This document shows, piece after piece, positions 1-7,360 of a stretch of DNA of 31,930 nucleotides. This DNA is from Flavobacteriaceae bacterium (GTDB lineage: Bacteria > Bacteroidota > Bacteroidia > Flavobacteriales > Flavobacteriaceae): positions 1 to 31,930 of the forward strand of contig JAURFJ010000002.1 of NCBI GenBank assembly GCA_030834365.1. Direction: 5' to 3'. The notes beneath the pieces were generated by a model, which saw nothing but the letters and a program-made list of their open reading frames with translations, made no database searches and was not told the origin of the DNA. Both the position numbers and the translations under genes were made by a program. The stretch's first letter is position 1, and each line of letters begins with the position of its first letter.

Positions 1-570
1 TTGGCCTATATAGATTGGGCCGTTTTGTGTATTTAAGATAGCACCATAAACTTCGGCACCTTCTTCTAAAAACACCGAATGCTTTCCAATCACGGTGTTA
101 GACGGATGCAGCGCAGCCGATTTTCGTTGACCCGTCAACTCTTCAATAGAACGGGGTAAAACCGCATCGAGTAACGCAAATAAATCTGAGGCTTGTTTTA
201 GATAATGAACGGCATGCGCTTCGAAATTTACCCTGCTCCATTCGTGTGGTTGATCTCCCACCTTTCTAGCGATTTCGAGACCGTTGGCTACGAGCTGCTG
301 CCCAGGTGTCAATTCGGTTATGGCCTGAGCTATATCTCGAGTTGGAAACACCGTCGAATTTATGACCACATGGGTTTTTTGAGGAATATAGTGCTCGTAC
401 TTTTCATGTAAATGGGGTAAGGTGTCGTAATGAAAAACACCCTCAGCGATAAGCCTTTTCCAATGCTCGGCGACCGTTAGTACCCCAAACCTCAGCTCGG
501 CTATCGGCCTACTGAGCGTTAGGGGAAAAAAGTCGATCGACCTATCATAGTCACTTAAAATGTAATGCAT
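1..570 (-). CDS. GlmU-family putative sugar nucleotidyltransferase, N-terminal part (runs off left edge)
   Basis: An open frame of 190 codons starts at the ATG at 570-568 and is still open at base 1. The protein begins MHYILSDYDRSIDFFPLTLS and contains RPIAELRFGVLTVAEHW, the N-terminal signature I know from the Bacteroidota GlmU-family proteins (putative sugar nucleotidyltransferase followed by a left-handed beta-helix). Near the edge, at about residues 155-185, SNTVIG and VFLEEGAEVYGA look like the first hexapeptide turns of that helix. The family is usually about 390 residues, so roughly half is present. It lies directly downstream of rpmE on the same strand, an arrangement common in Flavobacteriia. 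The exact substrate is not known; a UDP-GlcNAc-type role is only inferred from the GlmU resemblance. The gene is intact as far as it can be seen. Confidence 0.85.
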   Translation of the reverse strand, partial: MHYILSDYDRSIDFFPLTLSRPIAELRFGVLTVAEHWKRLIAEGVFHYDTLPHLHEKYEHYIPQKTHVVINSTVFPTRDIAQAITELTPGQQLVANGLEIARKVGDQPHEWSRVNFEAHAVHYLKQASDLFALLDAVLPRSIEELTGQRKSAALHPSNTVIGKHSVFLEEGAEVYGAILNTQNGPIYIGQ

Positions 571-591
571 AGACTTTAAGGCTTGTAACTG

Positions 592-619
592 CAAAAATAC
601 AATGAGATCAAAAACAAAA
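592..619 (-). promoter_or_regulatory. Possible promoter of the GlmU-family gene
   Basis: On the minus strand TATTTTTG at 599-592 fits the Bacteroidota -7 consensus TAnnTTTG and lies 21 bases before the ATG at 570. A TTTTG at 619-615 could be the -33 element, but the spacer is 15 bp instead of the usual 19-20, so only the -7 box is convincing. It overlaps the run of T that follows the rpmE terminator hairpin. Confidence 0.35.
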
Positions 620-642
620 CACCCCCGAAAATTCGAGGGTGT
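612..642 (-). terminator. Intrinsic terminator after rpmE
   Basis: Arms at 619-629 and 632-642 pair over 11 positions with a single mismatch read on the plus strand that becomes a T-G wobble on the minus strand, so the minus-strand RNA folds better. The stem is GC-rich (CACCC/GGGTG) and on the minus strand is followed by TTTT, G, TTTTT. It lies about 25 bases after the rpmE stop, so it ends rpmE transcription while a separate start could serve the downstream GlmU-family gene. Confidence 0.75.
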
Positions 643-667
643 TTTTATAAATGAAAGACGCTCTAGC

Positions 668-922
668 TTACTCTTTAGAAAACTTGGCGTATTTATTTTT
701 GAATTTATCAATTCTACCCGCTGTATCAACCAACTTCGATTTGCCGGTGTAGAAAGGGTGAGAGGTGCGTGAGATCTCCACTTTAATCAAGGGGTAACTC
801 ACACCGTCAACTTCTATTGTCTCTTTAGATTCAGCTGCTGACTTGGTGATAAAAACCTCATCATTAGACATATCCTTGAATGCTACTAACCGGTAATTCT
901 CTGGGTGAATTTCGCTTTTCAT
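668..922 (-). CDS. rpmE2: Large ribosomal subunit protein bL31, type B
   Basis: The 84-residue product opens [20 protein letters not shown] and contains [20 protein letters not shown], the HPFYTG block that marks L31. There is no cysteine anywhere in the protein, so it is the zinc-free (C-minus) form usually called type B or YkpM-like. Length fits the family (about 80-90). It binds the 50S subunit at the central protuberance and bridges to the 30S head. A canonical Bacteroidota promoter lies 22 bases upstream of the ATG and an intrinsic terminator follows the stop. In other bacteria C-minus L31 replaces the zinc form under zinc limitation; in this phylum it is normally the standard copy, and no Zur-like site is apparent here. 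Confidence 0.95.
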   Translation of the reverse strand: MKSEIHPENYRLVAFKDMSNDEVFITKSAAESKETIEVDGVSYPLIKVEISRTSHPFYTGKSKLVDTAGRIDKFKNKYAKFSKE

Positions 923-944
923 GACCCTATTAATTTTAAGAGTG

Positions 945-976
945 CAAATATAACGTAAAGTTTAGAGTTTCACAAA
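945..976 (-). promoter_or_regulatory. rpmE promoter, TTTG-N20-TAnnTTTG
   Basis: On the minus strand TTTG at 976-973 and TATATTTG at 952-945 are separated by 20 bp, which matches the -33/-7 promoter of the housekeeping sigma factor of Bacteroidota. The -7 box ends 22 bases before the rpmE ATG. Confidence 0.75.
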
Positions 977-1062
977 TAGAGCTGTGCATATTCCGCTAAA
1001 ATCTATCCGATATAAATAGCCGTTTTTTAATACTTTTAACATCAACCAATAAATTTCAAATT

Positions 1063-1578
1063 ATGGAAACTTCTTTACCCACGCGTTCTTTCATGCTTAC
1101 CTACGGAGCTATCTTAGGTGCACTTAGTGTTGTATTCTCGTTTATGCTATACACCATGGACATGCATTACCAAGGCGGAACTATGGTTACCGTGGTGAGC
1201 GTAGTGCTTTCTGTGGCACTTTATGCCATAGGAATGTATCAATACCGTGCAGCTAACGCAGGGTTAATGACGTTTTGGCAAGGAGTTAAACTCGGTGTAG
1301 GTATCGCCCTTATAAGCGGAATTATTGTGGTACTTTTTAACCTAATCCTCACTAGAGTGATTGATCCAGAAACCATGGCCAAGGCCACGAATTTTCAACG
1401 AGAACAACTCATTGAAAATACTGAATTGACCATTGAGCAGATAGACGCTCAGCTAGCGGCTATGCAGAAGTTTCAAACTCCAGCGATTCAGGCCGCATTT
1501 GGACTTTTATTCTCGGTGATTTTCGGATTTCTCCTTTCGCTTTTACCAGCCGCCATACTTAGAAAGAGCGAAGAATAG
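1063..1578 (+). CDS. DUF4199 family integral membrane protein
   Basis: The 171-residue protein has four predicted membrane helices (about residues 9-30, 38-58, 72-98 and 142-165) and a charged, helical loop between the third and fourth (RVIDPETMAKATNFQREQL onward). The overall layout, with the FWQGVKLGVG motif before the third helix and ILTRVIDP after it, is that of DUF4199, a Bacteroidota family of unknown function. It is the first gene of a plus-strand string and is divergent from rpmE; the 140-bp gap between them holds both promoters. A weak TACTTTTA box at 1031-1038 could be its -7 element, without a clear -33. No function should be assigned. Confidence 0.85.
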   Translation: METSLPTRSFMLTYGAILGALSVVFSFMLYTMDMHYQGGTMVTVVSVVLSVALYAIGMYQYRAANAGLMTFWQGVKLGVGIALISGIIVVLFNLILTRVIDPETMAKATNFQREQLIENTELTIEQIDAQLAAMQKFQTPAIQAAFGLLFSVIFGFLLSLLPAAILRKSEE

Positions 1579-1607
1579 AAACAGAAAACCGTACTTTTGA
1601 TGCTGCT

Positions 1608-2561
1608 ATGCAGCTCTCCATTGTCATTCCGCTTTTCAACGAATCAGACTCGTTAAACGAACTGGTCGACTGGATCACCGATGTGATGCAGCGAAATACG
1701 ATTTCGTACGAACTACTTTTTATCGATGACGGAAGCACAGATTCTTCATGGCTAACCCTTACAAAGCTTTGTACGAGCCATCCTCAGGTTAGAGCGCTGC
1801 GTTTTACCAAGAATTTTGGAAAGTCTCAAGCCCTACACGCTGGGTTTAAACTGGCCCAAGGAAAATTAGTAGCCACCATGGATGCCGATTTGCAAGACAG
1901 CCCTGAAGAATTGCCCGAGATGATTCGAATTTTGGAATCCGAACAGCTCGATCTGATCTCAGGCTGGAAACGCAAGCGTTACGACAACCTGCTTACGAAA
2001 AACCTACCCTCACGCCTGTTTAACTGGGCTGCGCGTAAAAGCTCTAATATTCAGCTTCACGACTTTAATTGTGGATTAAAGGTGTACCGATCTGAAGTAG
2101 TCAAGGCCATTGACGTAAAGGGTGAAATGCACCGTTATATTCCGGTTTTAGCTGCTAGTGCCGGGTTTACCAAAATCGGTGAAAAACCCGTCGCGCATCA
2201 GGCCCGCAAGTACGGAATGACCAAATTTGGTCCTGAGCGCTTTTTAAATGGGCTACTCGATTTGATCACCATTAGTTTTGTGAGTCGCTTTGGCAAACGT
2301 CCAATGCATCTATTCGGCGCAATCGGGGTATTGATGTTCATTCTGGGCTTTGTATTTACCACCTATTTGGGCATCGATAAGCTTTTTTTCAACACTAAAG
2401 CACGCTTGATTACCCAGCGTCCCGAATTCTATCTGGCCTTAAGCGCAATGATTTTAGGGACTCAATTGTTTCTAGCCGGCTTCTTGGGTGAACTTATTGT
2501 CAGGAGTCAAGCCGATAAAGACCGTTACTACATTTCAGAAAAAATCAACCTGAACGAATAA
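1608..2561 (+). CDS. Family 2 glycosyltransferase, DPM1/GtrB-like, membrane anchored
   Basis: 317 residues. The GT-A nucleotide-binding fold starts at once (LSIVIPLFNESDSL), with DDG at residues 40-42 and the metal-binding DADLQD at 92-97. QARKYGMTKFG at about 205 is the loop typical of dolichyl/undecaprenyl-phosphate sugar transferases. Two hydrophobic segments near the C-terminus (about 235-257 and 278-300) anchor it in the inner membrane. Relatives (GtrB, ArnC, DPM1) move a sugar from a nucleotide donor to a polyprenyl phosphate; which sugar is used cannot be read from the sequence. It starts 29 bp after DUF4199 and ends 2 bp before the hexose mutase gene, so co-transcription is likely and a role in envelope glycan synthesis is reasonable. 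Confidence 0.9.
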   Translation: MQLSIVIPLFNESDSLNELVDWITDVMQRNTISYELLFIDDGSTDSSWLTLTKLCTSHPQVRALRFTKNFGKSQALHAGFKLAQGKLVATMDADLQDSPEELPEMIRILESEQLDLISGWKRKRYDNLLTKNLPSRLFNWAARKSSNIQLHDFNCGLKVYRSEVVKAIDVKGEMHRYIPVLAASAGFTKIGEKPVAHQARKYGMTKFGPERFLNGLLDLITISFVSRFGKRPMHLFGAIGVLMFILGFVFTTYLGIDKLFFNTKARLITQRPEFYLALSAMILGTQLFLAGFLGELIVRSQADKDRYYISEKINLNE

Positions 2562-2563
2562 CA

Positions 2564-4270
2564 ATGACCCCTATCGATCGCGCACAAGTCTGGTTAAGCC
2601 ATCCGTTTGATTCGGCCACTCAAAAGTCTGTTCAGCAGCTTATCGAAAACGACCAAGAAGCACTAGGTGACGCCTTTTACAAAGATCTCGAATTCGGTAC
2701 CGGCGGTATGCGCGGAGTGCTCGGTGTGGGTACCAACCGCATTAACGCTTATACCTTGGGCAGGGCTACCCAAGGACTGTCAAACTACTTGAACCAAAGC
2801 TTTGATCTTGACACAATAGCAGTAGTCATCGCCTATGATTGCCGGCATCAAAGTGAAGAGCTTTCTAGGCTCGTGGCCGGAATATTTTCAGCCAATGGCA
2901 TTCAGGTCTACCTATTCAGTGCGCTGCGCACTACCCCCGAACTCTCGTTTGCCGTGAGGCATTTAAACGCACAGGCCGGCATCGTCCTCACCGCCTCTCA
3001 CAACCCTCCAGAGTATAACGGATATAAGGTTTATTGGGAAGATGGCGCACAGATCGTTCCTCCTCAGGATCAAGAAATTATAGATGAAATAGGTAAGGTG
3101 AATTACGCTGACATCCGATTTGAAACAGTACCCTCGCACATTCAACTTATTGACAAAGAGGTCGATGAGGCCTTTTTTGAAGCCTCTGTCAACAATGGTG
3201 CTATAGGAAAAGGCGACCGCGAAGCCTTTTCACTGGTCTTCACGCCTATACACGGCACTTCGATCACCGCTATTCCGCAAGTCTTTGAAAAGGCCGGTTA
3301 CACCCAAGTGCATATCGTCGAAGACCAAGCCATCATAGATCCCAACTTTAGTACAGTCAAGTCTCCAAACCCGGAGGAGCGCGAAGCCCTTGATATGGCA
3401 TTGAGCCTTGCTGAAAAAAAGAAGGCAGATATGGTGATAGGGACCGACCCCGACAGCGATCGCTTAGGTGTTGCAGTGCGTGACTTAAACGGTGAAATGC
3501 ACCTGTTGAATGGCAATCAAACCATGGTTGTGCTCACCGAATTTCTGCTTCAGCATCACCGCAGAGTTGGATTTAATGGCAATGAATTTATAGCCTCCAC
3601 CATTGTTTCTACGCCACTAATCCGAAAAATGGCCGAAGCATACAAAGTACAGTATCGCGAAACACTTACGGGCTTTAAATGGATAGGAAAACTGATCAAC
3701 GACCATCCCGAGCTTAAGTTTTTAGGCGGAGGCGAGGAGAGCTATGGTTACCTAGTGGGTGACTTCGTTAGAGATAAAGACGCTGTAACGGCAAGCCTTT
3801 TAGCCGCTGAATTAGCCGCTGAACTTAAAACCAAAGGCCAGACACTGCTGAGCTATCTTATTGATTGTTTTGTCAACTACGGATGTTACCAAGAGCGGTT
3901 GCTATCTATAACTAAAAAAGGACAGTCAGGAGCAGAGGAAATTCAGGAAATGATGAAGCGATTTAGAGCACATCCGCCCGAAAACATAGCGGGGGAAAAG
4001 TTGCTATACACCGAAGACTACCTGACACAAACCAAAACCGATCAGCTGAACAAAGAGCAGTTTGCCATAGATCTCCCTAAGGCCGACGTGTTTATCTTAG
4101 AAACCGAAAAAGGCAGCAGAATAGCTGCAAGACCAAGCGGAACCGAACCTAAGATCAAATTCTACTTTAGCGTCAACGAGCCGCTTCAGTCGGTAGCAGA
4201 TTATACGCTAGTGAAAAACCGTTTAGAAAAACGAATAGATCGCCTGATAGAAGCTCTTGACCTGAATTAA
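2564..4270 (+). CDS. Phospho-sugar mutase (phosphoglucomutase/phosphomannomutase, PgcA-like)
   Basis: 568 residues, the usual length for the PgcA-type alpha-D-phosphohexomutases. All four functional loops are present: the phosphoserine loop TASHNPPEYNGYK with Ser145, the metal loop GTDPDSDR with Asp294/296/298, the sugar-specificity loop GGGEESYGYLVGD, and the phosphate-binding RPSGTEP at 523-529. It interconverts hexose 1- and 6-phosphates (glucose and/or mannose), in the cytoplasm, feeding nucleotide-sugar synthesis. The GEESYG form suggests glucose, but both substrates are possible. Its stop codon shares one base with the ABC transporter start (TAATG), indicating translational coupling. 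Confidence 0.93.
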   Translation: MTPIDRAQVWLSHPFDSATQKSVQQLIENDQEALGDAFYKDLEFGTGGMRGVLGVGTNRINAYTLGRATQGLSNYLNQSFDLDTIAVVIAYDCRHQSEELSRLVAGIFSANGIQVYLFSALRTTPELSFAVRHLNAQAGIVLTASHNPPEYNGYKVYWEDGAQIVPPQDQEIIDEIGKVNYADIRFETVPSHIQLIDKEVDEAFFEASVNNGAIGKGDREAFSLVFTPIHGTSITAIPQVFEKAGYTQVHIVEDQAIIDPNFSTVKSPNPEEREALDMALSLAEKKKADMVIGTDPDSDRLGVAVRDLNGEMHLLNGNQTMVVLTEFLLQHHRRVGFNGNEFIASTIVSTPLIRKMAEAYKVQYRETLTGFKWIGKLINDHPELKFLGGGEESYGYLVGDFVRDKDAVTASLLAAELAAELKTKGQTLLSYLIDCFVNYGCYQERLLSITKKGQSGAEEIQEMMKRFRAHPPENIAGEKLLYTEDYLTQTKTDQLNKEQFAIDLPKADVFILETEKGSRIAARPSGTEPKIKFYFSVNEPLQSVADYTLVKNRLEKRIDRLIEALDLN

Positions 4271-6099
4271 TGAAAAACTACACACGCCTTCTGGAGTACG
4301 CCAGGCCCTATCTCAACTTCGCCCTTGCCAATGCGGTGTTCAACTTGTTGTACGCCCTTTTTAATGTGCTTTCAATTCTGGTCTTTATCCCTACATTGGG
4401 AATTTTATTCGGTACCCAAGAGCCCGTATACACCGCCCCCACCTATAGCGGAATAGGATCGCTGAAATCGTACCTCGAGCAGCAGCTGAATTACTTTATC
4501 ACCGCCCAATCTGAGCAGACTGATGAAGTGCAGGCCCTAGTCGCCATCGTACTGCTTAGCGCCCTCATTTTCTTACTCAAAAACGTCTTTCGCTATCTGG
4601 CAGCATATGTACTTTCTTTTTTGCGCACAGGTATCGTCAAAGACCTTCAAGATCAACTGTACAATAAGCTCGTTGAGCTTCCGTTAAGTTACACCAAGAG
4701 CAAGAGAAAGGGTGACCTCATCGCGCGAATGACTTCAGATGTAAAAGAGGTAGAGCAATCAATTATAAACTCATTTGAGACCATAAGTCGTGAGCCCTTT
4801 ACCATTGTTTTGGTCATGCTGTCTATGTTCGTGCTGAGTTGGCAGCTGACTCTTTTTGTACTGTTATTTTTTCCTGTAGCCGGATTCATCATAGCGCGAG
4901 TGGGCAAGTCGCTCAAGGCACAATCGCTTAGAGCACAGCAAGAAACAGGTGTATTTTTGTCTTTTTTTGAGGAGACTTTAGGAAAACTACTGGTTATAAA
5001 ATCCTTTACTGCTGAGCAGTCGTTTAAGCGCAAATTTGAACACTCAACCAAGAAACTGAGCCAAATTATGAATCGGGTGATTCAGCGAAACGCGCTGGCC
5101 TCTCCCTTGAGTGAATTCTTAGGCGTACTAGTCGTTTTGGTGGTGCTTTGGTATGGCGGCTCATTAGTACTGAGGGGAGACTCTCTTCTGAGCCCACAAG
5201 AATTTATGGGTTATATAGGATTGTTCTACACCATAATCAACCCGGTAAAGCTGCTCACTACCATAAACTACAATCTTAAAAAAGGAAAACCGGCTCTAGA
5301 ACGTATACTAGAAATCATAGATACCTCTAGCCCACTTTTAGACCCGGTTCAAGCAGTTCCTTTTCGCTTTGAACAGGAGATTCGCTTTAATAAGGTTTCT
5401 TTCGGTTACGACAACGAGCCTATACTCGAAGAATTTAATCTCACGGTAAAAAAGGGAGAAACCCTTGCCATTGTGGGTACTTCGGGTAGCGGAAAGACCA
5501 CAATGGTTCAGCTACTTAGTCGCTTTTACGACGTCAACAGCGGAAGCATTACTATAGACGGAGTTGATCTAAGAGACTTCAAGAAATCAGCACTGCGCAA
5601 GCATATCGCATTTGTGACTCAAGAATCCATGCTCTTTAACGAGTCGGTGACCGACAACATAGCTCTGGGTGAAGCGGATGCACTGTTAAGCACGGTCAAA
5701 TTAGCTGCAGAAAAGGCGAATGCCGCCCCCTTTATTGATAAATTAGAACACCAATACGAGATGGTCCTAGGTGACGACGGAAACCGACTAAGCGGCGGGC
5801 AAAAACAGCGTATAGCCATTGCTAGGGCCTTTTTTAAAGATGCCCCCATTTTAGTTTTAGACGAAGCCACTTCAGCTCTAGACACCGAGAGCGAAAGAGA
5901 GGTGCAGTTCGCCTTAGATTCGATTCAAAAAGACCGTACCACCTTCATCATAGCACACCGACTATCAACCGTGCAAAAAGCAGATCGCATTATCGTTCTC
6001 GATAATAGGCGCATAGCCGAGACCGGAACGCACAACGAACTACTGCAAAAAAAAGGTATCTACGCTAACCTCATTCAACTGCAAACACTTGCGACTTAA
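4270..6099 (+). CDS. ABC exporter, fused permease-ATPase (MsbA-like)
   Basis: 609 residues. The N-terminal ~340 residues form a six-helix exporter domain, with an unusually long and polar first periplasmic loop (about residues 48-85). The ATPase domain has Walker A GTSGSGKTT (about 402-410), signature LSGGQKQR (about 506), Walker B ILVLDEATS (about 526) and the switch histidine in IAHRLST. The order and length match homodimeric lipid/lipid-A flippases of the MsbA type, common in Bacteroidota, though drug or peptide export cannot be excluded. It starts within the stop codon of the hexose mutase and is followed after 12 bp by the methyltransferase gene. Confidence 0.88.
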   Translation: MKNYTRLLEYARPYLNFALANAVFNLLYALFNVLSILVFIPTLGILFGTQEPVYTAPTYSGIGSLKSYLEQQLNYFITAQSEQTDEVQALVAIVLLSALIFLLKNVFRYLAAYVLSFLRTGIVKDLQDQLYNKLVELPLSYTKSKRKGDLIARMTSDVKEVEQSIINSFETISREPFTIVLVMLSMFVLSWQLTLFVLLFFPVAGFIIARVGKSLKAQSLRAQQETGVFLSFFEETLGKLLVIKSFTAEQSFKRKFEHSTKKLSQIMNRVIQRNALASPLSEFLGVLVVLVVLWYGGSLVLRGDSLLSPQEFMGYIGLFYTIINPVKLLTTINYNLKKGKPALERILEIIDTSSPLLDPVQAVPFRFEQEIRFNKVSFGYDNEPILEEFNLTVKKGETLAIVGTSGSGKTTMVQLLSRFYDVNSGSITIDGVDLRDFKKSALRKHIAFVTQESMLFNESVTDNIALGEADALLSTVKLAAEKANAAPFIDKLEHQYEMVLGDDGNRLSGGQKQRIAIARAFFKDAPILVLDEATSALDTESEREVQFALDSIQKDRTTFIIAHRLSTVQKADRIIVLDNRRIAETGTHNELLQKKGIYANLIQLQTLAT

Positions 6100-6111
6100 C
6101 CCTAGAATACT

Positions 6112-7326
6112 ATGCGATTTCATCGAAATTTGGTCTATGCTGTAGCAGACGCCATTGACCTTATTTTCAATCAAGATCACTATGCCGACAAGGTTATAGA
6201 GCGCACCTTAAAACGCGACAAGCGTTGGGGATCCAAAGACCGGGCTTTTATTGCCAGCACCACCTATGAACTCGTTCGCTATAAACGGCTATACCTCGAA
6301 ATAGCCGAAGAAAAGACGCCCCTTTCACGAGAGGGATTCTTTAGAGTTTTAGCGGTCTGGGCTACCCTAAGGGGGCTAGAACTTCCCGATTGGCCCGAAT
6401 TTGAACAGGTGCCCTCACGAAAAATTAAGGGCAGATTCGATGCACTTCGCCATGAAAGAGCTATCAAAGAATCTATACCCGATTGGCTAGACGCCCTAGG
6501 AGAACAAGCTTTTGGAGCTAAAAAATGGGAAGCCGAGCTCAAAGCGCTCAACACTGAAGCCGAAGTCATTCTGCGTGCAAATACGCTTAGAATCAGTCGG
6601 GATGAATTGGCCGAATACCTCATAAAAGAAAGTATAGAATCTACCCCTATTAAAGGGGTAGACAATGCCTTAATGCTCAATGAGCGAGCGAATGTTTTTC
6701 AGCTCAAAGGGTTTAAAGACGGATGGTTTGAAGTTCAAGACGCCAGTTCTCAGAAGGTAGCTCCATTTCTAGATGTTCAGCCCGGGCAACGGGTAATTGA
6801 TGCCTGCGCTGGAGCCGGTGGTAAAGCCCTGCATCTGAGCGCATTGATGGAAAATAAGGGCCAGCTAATCGCTCTAGATGTATTCGATCACAAGTTAAAA
6901 ACGCTCAAACTCAGGGCGAGAAGAGCCGGAGCTCACAACATTGAGACCCGTACAATTGACTCGTCGAAGGTGATCAAAAAATTACACAGAAGCGCAGATC
7001 GCGTGCTTATTGACGCTCCGTGCACCGGGCTTGGGGTATTGCGTAGAAATCCAGATGCCAAGTGGAAAATAGACGCCCAATTTTTGGAGCGCGTGGTGCA
7101 GACTCAAAAAGAAATTTTAACCTCATACGCGCAAATGGTTAAGCCTCAAGGAAAGCTTGTCTATGCCACATGCTCTATTCTTCCGCAGGAAAATGAGCAA
7201 CAAGTGGCTCACTTTTTAGCTTCGGAAGAAGGTCAGGCATTTAAGCTCGTAAACCAGCAACACCTCTACCCCTCTACCGACCAGTTCGACGGCTTTTTCA
7301 TGGCGCTATTTGAGCGAGAAGCCTAA
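6112..7326 (+). CDS. RsmB/NOP-type SAM-dependent RNA cytosine-5 methyltransferase
   Basis: 404 residues. The first ~140 are helical and resemble the NusB-like region of RsmB. The catalytic domain has the SAM-binding loop DACAGAGGK (about 230), motif IV DAPCTGLG (Cys near 304) and motif VI YATCSI (Cys near 353); the two cysteines are those used by the m5C RNA methyltransferase mechanism (the one in TCS attacks the base, the one in PC releases the product). E. coli RsmB, which modifies 16S rRNA C967, is 429 residues, so this is slightly shorter. The exact target nucleotide is inferred, not shown. It is the last gene of the plus-strand string, and the -33 part of the purL promoter lies inside its final codons. 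Confidence 0.88.
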   Translation: MRFHRNLVYAVADAIDLIFNQDHYADKVIERTLKRDKRWGSKDRAFIASTTYELVRYKRLYLEIAEEKTPLSREGFFRVLAVWATLRGLELPDWPEFEQVPSRKIKGRFDALRHERAIKESIPDWLDALGEQAFGAKKWEAELKALNTEAEVILRANTLRISRDELAEYLIKESIESTPIKGVDNALMLNERANVFQLKGFKDGWFEVQDASSQKVAPFLDVQPGQRVIDACAGAGGKALHLSALMENKGQLIALDVFDHKLKTLKLRARRAGAHNIETRTIDSSKVIKKLHRSADRVLIDAPCTGLGVLRRNPDAKWKIDAQFLERVVQTQKEILTSYAQMVKPQGKLVYATCSILPQENEQQVAHFLASEEGQAFKLVNQQHLYPSTDQFDGFFMALFEREA

Positions 7327-7339
7327 TTAAATACCTTTG
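7309..7339 (+). promoter_or_regulatory. purL promoter, TTTG-N19-TAnnTTTG
   Basis: TTTG at 7309-7312 and TACCTTTG at 7332-7339 are separated by 19 bp, an exact match to the Bacteroidota housekeeping promoter. The -7 box ends 21 bases before the purL ATG. The -33 element overlaps the end of the methyltransferase gene. I see no purine riboswitch or PurR-like operator in the short leader. Confidence 0.75.
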
Positions 7340-7360
7340 TCCCTTTAAAAACAGCCCCTC

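Noticed and set aside
205..411. 68-codon plus-strand frame at the left end
   Set aside because: It lies opposite the GlmU-family frame, whose protein sequence is clearly conserved, so it is a shadow.
6279..6680. 133-codon minus-strand frame inside the RNA methyltransferase gene
   Set aside because: Ser/Arg-rich low-complexity translation of the antisense strand; no start context or family resemblance.
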